Positions 33,919 to 45,523 of a stretch of DNA of 64,000 bases are shown here, piece by piece. The position numbers and the translations under genes are program-made. The DNA is from Cymbidium sinense (taxonomy: Eukaryota; Streptophyta; Magnoliopsida; Asparagales; Orchidaceae), in contig CM038225.1 of the NCBI GenBank assembly GCA_021442155.1, positions 84,270,925 through 84,334,924 of the forward strand, given 5' to 3'. The first letter of the stretch is position 1, and each line of letters starts with the position of its first letter. The notes under the pieces were generated by a model. The model saw only the letters and a list, made by a program, of their open reading frames with translations. It was not told where the DNA came from and did no database searches.

Positions 33919-34770
33919 AATAGGCAACAAAGAACCAAGAGTGTCATCTAACAAAGCAATGTAAAGTATGATTACCTTGCCTAGAATAAGGGCTGCTAGA
34001 ATTAATGGCATCATCAGGTAATGCTTGATGTCTTTGAAGGCATGCTCACACTTGTCATCCACTTGAACTTAACATCCTTTTCAATAGGTGCTGAGAATGG
34101 TTGACATCTTCCTGATAGGTTAGATATAAAGCGTCTTAGATATGCGAACCACCCTTGGAATAATCTGAGTTGAGTTAAACTTTTAGGGGGTGGCATTTCT
34201 AATATTGCCTTAATCTTCTCTGGATTGATTTTGATTTTCGGATGTCAGACAACAATCTCAAGGAATTTCCTTGAAGCTACTCTGAATGCACACTTCAGGG
34301 GCTTCATTTTGTGGTTAGATTATCTTAACTATTCGAAACCTACTCTCAAGTCAAATAGATGGTCTTCATTTTCTCTACTTTTGACCACGCGAGCATCGAC
34401 ATAGCACTCAACTTAATGATAAATGAGTTCGTCAAAGATTCGAGTCATAGCCCGTTGGTAAGTAGCATCAACATTTTTAAGGTTGAAAGGAATGACCTTA
34501 TAGTAATAGATTATGATCGGGGTTCTAAAAGTAATGTTTCTTTCATCTTTAGGGGCCATTTTTATTTGATTATATCGAGACGAGCCATCCATGAAAGAGA
34601 AGACTGCATGAGATGAGGCAATATCCACCATTAACTCTCGAATTGGTAGTGGAAATTCATCTTTTGGACATGCCTTATTTAAATCCCTAAAAAGGATGCA
34701 TATGTGATTTTGGCCATTCTTTTTCTTTATTAGGATGATGCTGGCTAACCAAGTAGGGTATTTTTCTTCT
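33919..34770 (-). pseudogene. RT palm/thumb and start of RNase H (element C)
   Basis: Frames 34,413-34,631 (VFSFMDGSSRYNQIKMAPKD, first catalytic Asp) and 33,874-34,196 in two overlapping pieces (PPPKSLTQLRLFQG; ILYIALLDDTLGSLL). The active-site box at 34,392-34,403 reads YVDA instead of YVDD: the last catalytic Asp has become Ala. A frameshift near 34,060 separates the thumb from RNase H. The RNase H code ends at the junction at 33,918. Confidence 0.85.
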
Positions 34771-35540
34771 TAGATGAAGCCAACATCGATCAATTTCTTA
34801 TCTTCATAAATGACCAATTTTTCTATGTCTAATTGCATGCATCTAGGAGCTTGAATGATAGGGTTAGCAGTAGGCTCTATTGCTTGTTTATGGATTGCTA
34901 AGTTAAGAGCCAATCTAGGCATCTCTTCATAACTCCATGCAAAGTAGTCCTTAAACTCAATCAATAGCCTAACTAAGTCGTCAATTTCAATTTCATTCAA
35001 TAAAGAACTGATATATGTCACGTGTGGATCTTCTTCAGTTCTTAAGTTGATTTCCTTGAGCTCGTCGATGGTTGACTTGATCTTTCCTTTGAACTCTAGT
35101 GGTGCATCTTTGACTTCAAAATTATCTGGATCATCTAAAGTTTCTAAGCATAACTCCTCAAATGAGTTAATATGATTTGAAAAGAACCTATCAGATTCCA
35201 AATTATTGGTGATGACTAAGCAGTAATCATCACCATCGACTGGACCCACTGTTCTAAATCCTTATCTCAGACTTGATTAAGAGCTTTTGCATTTGTTCTT
35301 CCATATTATTTTGAAGTAGTCTGACCTATGCTCTAAGTCTTCACACTTGTGGATGACTTAGGGATTTCCTTAACTACCAAACCCTCAACATTTTGAGAGG
35401 AAAATGGGGTTAGAGCTAAGGTTCCCAACCGATGCCTAACTATTTCACATATACACTTGGATACACTTATGCTTTGCTTTGGAGCCCAATCTTCATTTCT
35501 ATCTAGTTCAAGTGTCACCTCCAAAGGACTCTACTACTAA
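34771..35540 (-). pseudogene. RT N-terminal part and linker (element C)
   Basis: The frame 34,770-35,249 (159 codons) gives DYCLVITNNLESDRFFSNHI, then EFKDYFAWSYEEMP and AIHKQAIEPTANPIIQAP, the same order as in copies A and B. It ends with a stop shortly after KLIDVGFI. The frame 35,333-35,524 is the conserved LALTPFSSQNVEGLVVKE linker. Copy C is interrupted less often here than A. Confidence 0.82.
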
Positions 35541-36143
35541 AAGGAGCTGGATGGTGTGCTAACTATATAAGACTAATCCTTTGAAAGATATTATAAGTTT
35601 ATATGGATAGCAGGTGTACTCTTGGTAGTAGGGGCATATCTTCTATTGGGTGGCCAATAAGGAGATTTTCCACACAGGGCCTCTCTCTTCCTCACTGGTG
35701 GAGGTGGGTCATCTACCCAACTGTGGGTGGAATCTAATGTCATTCTCCACTTCCTCCTCCTAGTATATTTTCGCTCTCTTCTTTTCATTTTCTTTTTTCT
35801 TTTCTTTTCTTTTTTTCTTTCATTTTCTTTTTATTTTATTTTCAAACTTTGGCCAAGTTCACGAGAATATACTTGCTGATTTTGAGGTAAGTAGTAAGCC
35901 GCATCCTCATATATGCTAACCTCGTGAGTAGTAAATGGTTTGAGATCTCCTTTGATATAATAGATGATCCCACCTCTCACAAACTTCATACATTGATGTT
36001 GAGAGGATGGAACTATGTTGTTCTCATGTATCCATTGTCTCCCAAGCAAAGCATCGAAAGATGTATCCGAGTCTATAAAATGAAACTTAGCTTCGGTCTT
36101 CCAATCATCTATCTCCAAGGGCAACACTATGGAGCTTAAGGCC
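35541..36143 (-). pseudogene. Protease C-terminal half and Lys-rich linker (element C)
   Basis: The frame 35,831-36,127 (98 codons) shows LPLEIDDWKTEAKFHFIDSD and LLGRQWIHENN, the C-terminal part of the gypsy aspartic protease; the active-site Asp region would lie beyond 36,144 and has been cut off by the LTR insertion. Below 35,840 a purine/pyrimidine-rich tract encodes the Lys-rich linker, and a 65-codon frame (35,591-35,788) begins with a Lys/Arg-rich segment. Confidence 0.8.
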
Positions 36144-39100
36144 TGTTGACCTCACTTTTGGAGTGCGGATTTAATCATCCCATCTTAGACATAGGATTCT
36201 TCTAGATACTAAGACTTCTCTAGTCATAAGACACTTCTAATAATTTGGTAAACACTTAACCAAAGCCTAAAGCTTAGAAGGGTTAACAATAGGATTATGT
36301 TATCCCATAAGGATTAGGATAATCCACCTACCATACAACCCAAATCCAATCCATGTTCAACTTCTCAAACCAAACCTCAAGTTCAATTCAAAAATCAAAT
36401 TCAAATCCAAATCTAATCAAATTCCATATGATTGAAGCCCATGATCAAATCAAAACTTGAAACCCTTCCTAAGCCATATGACCTATCCCATGAACTTAAC
36501 CAAATCTTAATCCAAATCAATCCAAAATCAATTGATTTTCTCTTAATTAATTTATATCTTCAATCATCTTCTTGAATATAAATCAAATATACATTCAAAT
36601 TATCAAAACTAAATCAAACTAAATTAAAGTAAATCAAAACCCATCTTAAACCATATGTCCTATCCCATGGACTTAGCCAAATCTTAATCCAAATCAAGTC
36701 AAACTTAATCAATTTTCTCACAAATCAATCATATTTTCAATCATCTTCATAAATTTAAATGAAATATACATTTAAATCAACAAAACTAAATCAAACCAAA
36801 TCTAAATCAAAACACAGCCACATGACCCAACTCCATGGACTTAGCCAAATTCCTTCATTCCAAAATCCAAATTCAATTGATTTTCTCATGAATCAATCAT
36901 ACCTTCAATCATATTTATAAATATAAATGAAATCTACAATCATCAAGCCACATCAAAATCAGCCCAAGTCAAACCCAACTTAACCCTTTTGATTTGAAAT
37001 GTTCAAATGAACCAAAACCCATTTGAACACAAGCAAATTATAATTGAATTTATATATCAATCCCAAATCCATATATAAAATAAACTAAATTAAACTCACC
37101 CCAAAATCAAGCCAACTAAATCCAATTGGTCCACTTGACCCAAAGTGGCCAATTTGACCTATTTGAACCAAGTTCTAATAATTGGATTGAATTGAACCAA
37201 GCCCATCAAAACCTCCCATCATGATTGTTGATCACCCTAGGTTGATCAGTTGTCATAAATTGGGTCAAATCAAGTCAACTTGGTCATTTGACCAAGTCAA
37301 CCCCATAACCCATATGAACCTAAACTAGCCAAATTGTAACCTTAGATAAATCCCATGAAACTAATGATTCATACTAAATCAAAATCAATATTTGAATATG
37401 ACTTGACCTTCAATTGAGTCAAATCAAACCCAATTGGCCCTCATGACCCAAGTTGACCAAAATTGACCTAAAAAAAAAAGGTCAAATCAAAATATAAACC
37501 AAATTGATTGCAACCAATGGCTCAAGTTCATTCAAAATTGATTATTGAACTTCGACCAAAACCACAATTAGATCCAATTGAACCCAACTTAGCACAAAGT
37601 GACCAAAAGGTTCAAGTTGGCCTAAATCAAAACCAAATTCAAATGAAACTAAAGCCTACAATCATCTTCAATTAGTTAACTAAACCCAAACCAACACCAA
37701 CGAGTTAATTTGGCCAATTTGGTCAAATTGGTCCTTTGACCCAAATGAATTCAAATGAGCCAAAATCAAAGTCAAACTAAACCAAACTAATTGAACCAAA
37801 ACATCCCAAATGATCATATGAACTTGACCAAACCCTTGGTTTGACCCAATTTGACCAATTGGCCAACTTGTAACCTAACCCAATTTGACCTAAATGAGTC
37901 AAATTGAGCCAAACTAACCAAATCAACCCCAATTGACTTGAAATTTGGGTTAACCCACTTTTGGCTCATTTTAAATCACCAAATCAAATCAATGCCAAAT
38001 GATCTACCCTTAGATCAAGGGCATCATATGAGACAAATCACCCATGTAAGTGGTCATTTCCATTCCTTGGCCACTTGGTACTCTTTTAATGGTCCACCTA
38101 GGCACCTAAGACACTGCCCAACCTGACCTAAAGGGTGGTTGGGTCGGCCTTGACCCATATGAGGTGAAATCACCTCACCCTCCCAATTGGAGCATTTTAA
38201 ACCCAAATGACATCTATGATTCCTCCTTGGCAGCCTCCTCCACAACTTCAACCAACCAAGTTGAGCCAACTCACCTCCTCCTTGCCACCCACGACTCCCT
38301 GAGATGGCCGGACAGCCACTAGAAACCAAACCTGATCCCACCGTTCAATCAAGATGAAGGGAAGTATACACCCTCTTGCCTCCACTCAAATACACACAAA
38401 AATCATTCCTCAGAGCCCTAGCTACCCAAGACGAGCTGCTAGAGCCATTCCGTAAGCTCCCAAGCTAGTTCCTTAATTAGAAAATGCCATTCCTGTCAGT
38501 CTCGAAATAGGACACTCCTATTTCTGACCTAACTTCCCCGTTTCTCCATCGAAGTCAAATTAACTTTGCACACACCATCCCTAGGCCTCATCGAGGAAGA
38601 ATGAATCATCTCCCAAACTTCCTGAGCACTGGAGGTGGGACTTCGATCAAAGCCGAGCTCCAATTCATTAGTTCATGGCTTTCCAAGCGACCATCGATGA
38701 ATTGATCCAATTCCTGCTCAATAGGACTTCATCTATATAAGATGAAGTTTTCTTAATCATTTGATCCACCAGTATTAAGCTCCAACGAGGTATGCTTCCA
38801 AAATCGATCCTTAGGCAAGAATGGGTTGGAGCTTTTTGAAGAAAATTTGCATCTCATGTGATCTTGACCGTTGGATCCCCTCCGATCAATAGCATGAAGG
38901 TGTGGGATCCTTTTAGAGTTGATCTGAGCTCGGGTAAGCTTGGATCAAGTGAGAAATGGTGGACGAACTCCATTCTTCCTCACAGCAGCATGATGTTAGA
39001 TCACGCACCATCCATCTCGCATGATCGGAATGGATGGTCGTGATTAGATCCGCTACAGCGATCTAATTTAATCATATTAATTTATGGGATTAATCATAGC

Positions 39101-40660
39101 TATCCGATCTTGGAATGGACAACGGATGAGAAAGCATGTACGACGGACATGAAAGCGCATCTGTCGCCGCCAAGTAGGCACTAAGTGGGATAATTTTAAA
39201 TAGCCAATCTCGCGATTCAAAAGCGTGCCATTATATCAAATGAGGCTTTAATGATTAATCATTTTTAATGGCTGAAACTTCTGAAAATTATAAAAAATCA
39301 TAGAGATATAAACAAAAATGCAATTAAATACTCATTTTAAAGGTTATTTAGAGGAGAATTAATTAAAAATAATCTTAACTAATTTTGAATAGTAATTAAG
39401 ATTTAATTACAAAATTAATTAGCTTAATTACTTATTAATTACTTGAGCAATTAATCCCAATTTTTGTGGGTTAACTTAATGGGATGACCTTTGCCTCCCA
39501 TGAATTACTTGGGATTTATTGCTCACTTAATTAGGAAGATTGACTAATTAAACCTAAACTACTCTTTTAATTTAATTAATGATTAATTAATCCCATGAAC
39601 AGTAACAAATTGGTTAATTAAGTTTACTAATCATTGTTCAATAGTAAGTTAACTAAGGAATGGGGTTGGGACCCCTTTCACTAAGTTCATTTCACACTTT
39701 TTTAAAATGAAATTAAGATTTAACTATTTAATTAAATCACTTAATCAAATTGAAATCATAATCACATCAGACCTTAATTAATTAAATCATGGGATAGATC
39801 TTCAGGTGTTTAATAACCTAAAGAAGTTTAATGAAATTATGGTTAGTCCACATGTGTGGGAAAACTATAAGAGTAATTAATTAAGTCACTTAATCAAATT
39901 AGATAATCATGAGCCAATCATGATTAGGCTATTTATTTCTAGGATCATTGTAAGTTTATTTTCCATGCATATCTGTTGGCTCATAATTATTTAGTTAATT
40001 ACTTTAAGGTGACATAGGTAAGGGTAATTAATTCATCTAATTAAGGGTTCAACTTAATTAACTAATAAAATCAACTTAATTACATTTCCTTAAATTAAAT
40101 TAAATCACTAATGTGGGAATGGGTTTAAAACAACAAGTGATGATTTCTCTTCTCCTCTTTAAATCAAATCAAATCCAAAATGTAATTAATAAAGAAGCTT
40201 TAGTTTGCTTTCAATAATCTTATTTGATTTGATTATCTTTAAGAATGAGTTTGATTGAATGAATCATATGCTTATATTTCATTCTCCTCTTTCCAATCAT
40301 GTTAAATTTGGTATGTCATTTGAATTCTTGCATCCATCTTTTCAAAATCAAGTAAAATAAAATGGATTTCCTTTATCTAAGACTGCATGTGTTGATTTAA
40401 TTTAATATGGGCATGGCTATTATCATTATTAAAACCAAATGTATTTTGCAAAATCTTATAAATGAATAATAATATGTGTTATGATCCTAGTTATAAATAC
40501 ATAAGAAATGCATGTGCTTATAGCTTAAGTGTATGAATGTTGAGTTCTCTTTGTGTTGATTTATATAAGATTGAATGCTAATGGGTATATAGTCTGGACA
40601 TCCTGGGAACATGAGAGTTTAGCTAGTCCCAAGGAGGTCATTTGATTACCTCACTTCCCT
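36144..40660 (+). repeat. Second Tat LTR, 3'-truncated
   Basis: Starts TGTTGACCTCACTTTTGGAG within the protease of element C and follows the first 4.6 kb of the 10,338 LTR in order: the 'aggattcttctagatac' start region, the TTGAC-rich part (37,100-37,940), the less A/T-rich centre (38,200-39,200) and the late segment with 'ttggctcataattattt' (39,975) and 'tagtctggacatc' (40,590). It is clearly diverged from the 10,338 copy, so it is an older or different subfamily. It ends without an LTR 3' end at the edge of the telomere-like domain. Short open frames inside are not conserved. Confidence 0.8.
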
Positions 40661-40664
40661 GGTG

Positions 40665-40725
40665 TGCTACTTGTTTGATGAAATCAAAAAGAAGAATTGT
40701 TGAATTTAAATTTGTTCTCTGTTTA
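40665..40725 (+). repeat. Short 3' copy of the glycine-rich gene tail
   Basis: 'tgatgaaatcaaaaagaaga' followed by 'tttgttctctgtttaaaa' matches the 3' tail of the larger copies at 47,710-47,780 and 49,630-49,690. It forms the border between the LTR and the telomere-like array. Confidence 0.75.
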
Positions 40726-42579
40726 AAAAAAACCAAAAAACCAAAACCCTAAACTATAACTTGAACCCTAAACCTAAAACCTAAATCCTAAACCCTATAC
40801 CCTAAAACCTTAAACCCTAAACCCTAAACATTAAAGCCTAAACCCTAAAAGTTTAAACCTAAACTAAATAAAAACTGAAAAATAAAATAAAAAAAACCTA
40901 AACCTAAATAAAATAAAATAATAAAATAAAATAAAAACCTTAACTAAAATCTAAACCTAAACCTTCAAATAAAATAAAAAAATAAAATAAAAAATAAATA
41001 AAAATAAAAACTAAATAAAAATAAAATAAACCTAAAAATAAAACCTAGATAAAATAATAAAATAATAAGATAAACCTAAAATAAAATAAAAGCTAAATAA
41101 ACTAAACCTAAAAAAAAAAAAATAAATAAAATATAAATAAAACTAAACTAAAACTAAAATAAATAAAATAAAATAAAATAAACATAAACCTAAACTAAAA
41201 TAAATAAAACTTGGTTAACCTAAAATAAACAAAACCTAAAGTACTAAATAAAAAATAATAATAAAATAAACTTAAACCAAGACTAAAAAATAAACCAAAA
41301 ATAAAAAAAAAAAACCTAAACCTAAAAAAAATAAAATAAGAACTTAAACCTAAAATAAAAAAATAAAACCATACCTAATTAAAATTAAAATAAAACTAAA
41401 CTAAAATAAAAACATAAACTTAAACCTAAAAAAAAATAAAATATAAAACCTAAACTAAAATAAAGAAACCTAAATAAAATAAAAATAAAATAAACTGAAT
41501 AAATAAGAAACCCTAAACCTAGTAAACCTAGGCTGTCGGTTTGCTTTGTAAAAACCCTAAACCTAACCCTAAACCAACCTAGTAAACCCCTACCTGGGAC
41601 CCTAACCCTGAGCCTAAACCTAAACCCTAAATCCTGGGCCTAAACCTAAACCTCCTGGGCCCTTATAGATCCTACCAAAGTGGTAACTAAACTGATCCCT
41701 AATCCTGGGCTAAAGCCAAGTGGGCTTTAAAGCCCTAAACTCTCTAACCCTGAGCTGGCCCTGGGAACCTAAACCCTGGCTAACCCTAAACTCCAGCCTT
41801 AAAGCCTGGGCTCTAAACTCTAAACTGGGCCCTAAACCTAACCCTAAACCTAAACTAAATACTAAACCTGGGCCACCCTCCCCTAAACCCTAAACTGACC
41901 ACTAAACCAGGCCTAAGCACCACCTTAAACCAGCTTAAAACCTGGTGGATAACCTAAAATAAAATAAATAAAACTAAACCTAAATAAATTAAAATTAAAA
42001 CCTAAACCTAAAAAAAAAAAAAAATAAATAAAACCTAAATTAACTAAAATATTAAACCTAAAATAAAAATCTAAATAAAATAAAATAAATAAAATAAAAT
42101 AAACCTAAAATAAAATAACTAAATAACCTAAACCTAAAATAAAACCTAAACCCTAAACTAAACCTAAACCTAAAATAAAATAAAATAAATAAAATAAATT
42201 AAACCTAAACCTACTAATACACTATAAAACAAATAAAACAACATAAAAAAACTAAGCCCTAAAAGATAAAATAAACTAAAATAAACCTAAAATAAATAAA
42301 AAAACTAATAAAAAACCTAAATATAAACTTAAAACCTAGACCTAAAACATAAAATAAACCTAAACCTAAACATAAATAGAAAATAAAAATAAAATTTAAC
42401 CAAAAATAAAAACCTAAACCTAATCATAAACCTAAAAAATAAACTAAAATTAAAAACCAAAAATAAAATAAAAAACCTAGACTAAAGTAAATAAACCTAA
42501 AATAAATAAACTAAACTAAATGAAAATAAAAAATAAACATAAATAAAAATAAAAACTAAAATAAATTATCTAAATAAAA

Positions 42580-42615
42580 GAAGAAATGTTGAATCTGAAT
42601 TTGTTCTTTGTTAAA
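42580..42615 (+). repeat. Shortest 3' copy of the glycine-rich gene tail
   Basis: About 35 bases ('agaagaaatgttgaat' then 'tttgttctttgtta') matching the same tail, followed by an A run and CCCTAAA repeats. Confidence 0.65.
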
Positions 42616-43658
42616 AAAAAATAAAAACCCTAAAAACCCTAAACCCGGACCTAACCTAAAAACCTAAAAACTAAACCCTAAACCCTAAAACCCAAAAACC
42701 CTAAACCTACCCTAAACCTAAACCCTAAACCCTAACCCTAAACCCTAAACCCAAAAAAAATAATCATAAACTAAACCCTAAACCCGGACCTAAACCCTAA
42801 ATGGTAAAATAACAAAACCTAAACTTTAAAAGCTAAAACCTAAAATTAACTAAAAAAAGAAATAAATAATAAAATCTAAACCAAAATAAAATAAAATAAA
42901 AACATAAACTAAAACCTAAACCTAAACCTAAAAAGAAAATAAAATTAAAAATATAAACTGAACTAAGTTAAAATAAATAAAAACCAAAACTAAAATAAAA
43001 ATTAAAAAAATAATAAAATAAAAAACTAAACTTAAAATAAAAATAAAATAAACCTAAAATAGAATAAAATAAAAACTAAATAAAAATGTAAACCTAAATA
43101 ATAAATCTAAAAATAAAACCTAAAAATAAATAAAAAATAAAACCTAAACCCTAAACAAAAATAAAAAAACCTAAAATAAAAATAAAATAAAATAAACCTA
43201 AACATAAACTAAGATAAATGAAACTAAAATAAATAAAATCTAAACCTAAAGCTAAATCTACACACAACAATACAAGACTTTATCCCACTAAATTGGGTCG
43301 AATACATGAATCATCTCCATTGTGTGTCTTTATGTGTCAAATTCTCATTTAATTTAAGTATACTAAGGTCCTTTTTACATCTTAACCAAGTCTTTTAGGT
43401 CTACCTTTCTTAACATAAGGCAAATCTAATGCATATACTCTCTTAGGTAATGGGCACGACGCTTTATGTGGCCAAACCATCTAAGTTGACTCTCTTTAAT
43501 CTTATCTACCACTCCAACTTTTTTCCCGAACATACTCATATAGCATTTTATCTATAAGAGTAAAGCCACTCATCCACCCAGCATCCTCATCTGTAACACT
43601 TAACTTAGTCTGCTTTCTTCTTTTATTGGCCAACATTCACCATAAGTCATTGCAAGTC

Positions 43659-44660
43659 TTACCACCATCTTATAAAATTTTCCCTTAAGTTTAAGAACTT
43701 TTCTATTACACAAGAGGCTAGATGCATTCCTAAACCATCCAACTTGAATTCTACTAATAACATCTCCATCTTTTTTTCACCATCATTTTGAACAAAAGAG
43801 CCTAAATATAAAATAAACTCACTCTTATTAATGACTTGTTCACCTAATGTCACAACACTACCATTAGAACTTCTACAACTAAAATTACACTCCATATATT
43901 CAGTTTTAGATCTACTTAAATGAAAACCTTTAGACTCTAATGTTGACCTCCATAATTCAAGTTTTTCTTGGACTCCCTCTCTAGTCTTATCAACAAGAAG
44001 AATGTCATCAACGAAAAGCATACACCAAGGTACATCTTCTTGTAAATGCCTAGTAAGAAGATCCATAACTAAAGAAAAAAGATAAGGGCATAAAGCTAAT
44101 CCTTGATGTAATCCAATTGAAATGGGAAAATATTTTGTCAATCCTCCTTGTGTTTGGACATAAGTAACAGCTCTAGTATACATATCCTTAATGACTTGAA
44201 TATAACCAATATTAACTCCTTTCTATTTTAGAACTCTCCAAAGAACGTCTCTTGAAACTTCATCAAAAGATTTCTCTAAATCAATAAATATCATATGTAA
44301 ATCCTCTTTACTTTCTCTATACTTCTCCATCAAACCTCGTAACAAATGTATAGCATCCATAGTAGATCTACCTGGCATGAAACCAAACCGATTGTGAGGA
44401 ACTTTTGTATCACATCTTAACCTATGCTAAATTACTCTCTCGCATAATTTTAATATATGACACATTAACTTAATTCCTCTATAATTTGCACACTCTTGTG
44501 CATCACCTTTATTCGTAAATATAGGAAGCAAGAAACTCTTTCTCCACTCATATAGCATCTTTTTATTCTTTAAAATGACATTACAAAGATTTGAAAAGCC
44601 AAGAAATTCCTTGATCTCCTAAACATTTCTACACTTCTATTGGAATATCATCAGGTCCTA
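43659..44660 (-). pseudogene. LINE reverse transcriptase (RTE type)
   Basis: The best frame (43,659-44,183, 174 codons) contains GLHQGLALCPYLFSLVMD and the active-site box FVDD at residues 57-60 (MLFVDDILLV). Upstream, in frames broken by stops, I read the blocks NYRGIKLM, FGFMPGRSTMDAI and FIDLEKSFDEV, which are the standard order for plant RTE-like RT. The canonical Ala in the active site (FADD/YADD) is Val here. Downstream of it the C-terminal part (KTEYMECNFS) is also standard. Confidence 0.88.
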
Positions 44661-45523
44661 CTGCTTTTCCACATTTTATTTTCTTTAAAGCTTCTAACTT
44701 CAGTTTACTAATCGATGATAAAATAATATTTGTATTTTTTTTATGGTATTAAGGTTGCTAAAATCAATCATACATTCAGATCCTTCATTAAAAGTTTATC
44801 AAAATATCTCATCCCTATTTTCAATATCCTTTTCTAAGAAAAATACTTTATTATCTTCATCCTTAATACACCTCACTTGAACTAGGTCTTTACTTCTTCC
44901 GTCTCTTTGGTTGGCTAACTTATACATACATCTTTCACCTTCTTTGGTATCTAATCTATTGTATAAATCACTAAAAGATAAATTTTTTTGCATCATATAT
45001 TGCTTTCTTAGAATCTCTACAGGCCACTTTATATCTTTCCCAATTATCCAAGTTATTACATCTAAACCAAGTTTTATAACAATGTCTAATTTCTTATCTT
45101 TTCTTGCACATGCTTACTCCACCACCAACTTTTTTTATTAAAAGAATCTTTTCCTTTTGAGTCTCCAAGCACATTTTTAGCAACTTGCTTAATTTCACTT
45201 GCTACTTTTTCCCACATAACATTAGCTTCTTTATGAACATCCCAAATTCTAAGCTCTTGTAGCTTGCTCTTAAAATATTTTTTTTATGTTTTTGTCCCCA
45301 TCTAATCTCCTAGGACAATAATTTGATTTATTTTTCTCTTACAATCTTTAATCTTAAAATCTAAAACTAAGAATAGATGTTGGGTACTTAAACTTTCACT
45401 CGAAATGACCTTATAATCTTTACAATCTAAGCAATCTATTTTTTCTTATCAAAAAATAATCAATCTGTGTTTTACTAGATCCATTTTTATAAGTTATAAT
45501 ATGTTCAACTCTTTTCTTAAAGG
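44661..45523 (-). pseudogene. LINE endonuclease end and linker (RTE type)
   Basis: The segment nearest 45,523 reads as the end of an APE-type endonuclease (IDYFLIRK after a Gly-Ser-Ser turn, about 45,440-45,500). The linker includes a 65-codon frame (44,799-44,996) with LDTKEGERCMYKLA and VRCIKDEDNKV, characteristic of this LINE family. The catalytic N-terminal part of the endonuclease is missing because of the truncation. Confidence 0.75.

Larger units (their letters stand above)
33919..36143 (-). mobile_element. Tat/Ogre-like retrotransposon C, internal fragment
   Basis: A third, more diverged copy of the same family on the minus strand, covering the start of RNase H, RT, the protease-RT linker and the C-terminal half of protease. 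One side is fused to the LTR remnant of B, the other is cut by an LTR inserted in the opposite orientation at 36,144. No gag, integrase or own LTR remains here. Confidence 0.85.
40661..43260 (+). repeat. Degenerate telomere-like array, block 1
   Basis: After a 60-base tail shared with other copies (40,665-40,720) the sequence is CCCTAAA-derived, at first well recognisable (40,740-40,860), then A-rich (TAAA/TAAAA) to 41,510, again CCCTAAA-like with GC-rich variants (41,530-41,950), A-rich, and a fresh CCCTAAA stretch at 42,620-42,800. The C-rich strand is always the plus strand. No reading frame. Confidence 0.9.
43261..45523 (-). mobile_element. RTE-type LINE, 5'-truncated
   Basis: A non-LTR retrotransposon on the minus strand inside the telomere-like array. 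The 3' end (plus-strand text 'actttatcccactaaattgg' at 43,276) is a motif common to plant RTE-clade LINE tails. Reading upstream come RT, a linker, and the last part of the endonuclease, cut at about 45,523, where the CCCTAAA-like array resumes. A 5' truncation is the usual outcome of incomplete target-primed reverse transcription. Many stops show it is old. Confidence 0.88.

Noticed and set aside
37938..39043. Short frames on both strands inside the second LTR
   Set aside because: Not conserved in the 10,338 LTR; position in the less A/T-rich LTR centre explains their length.
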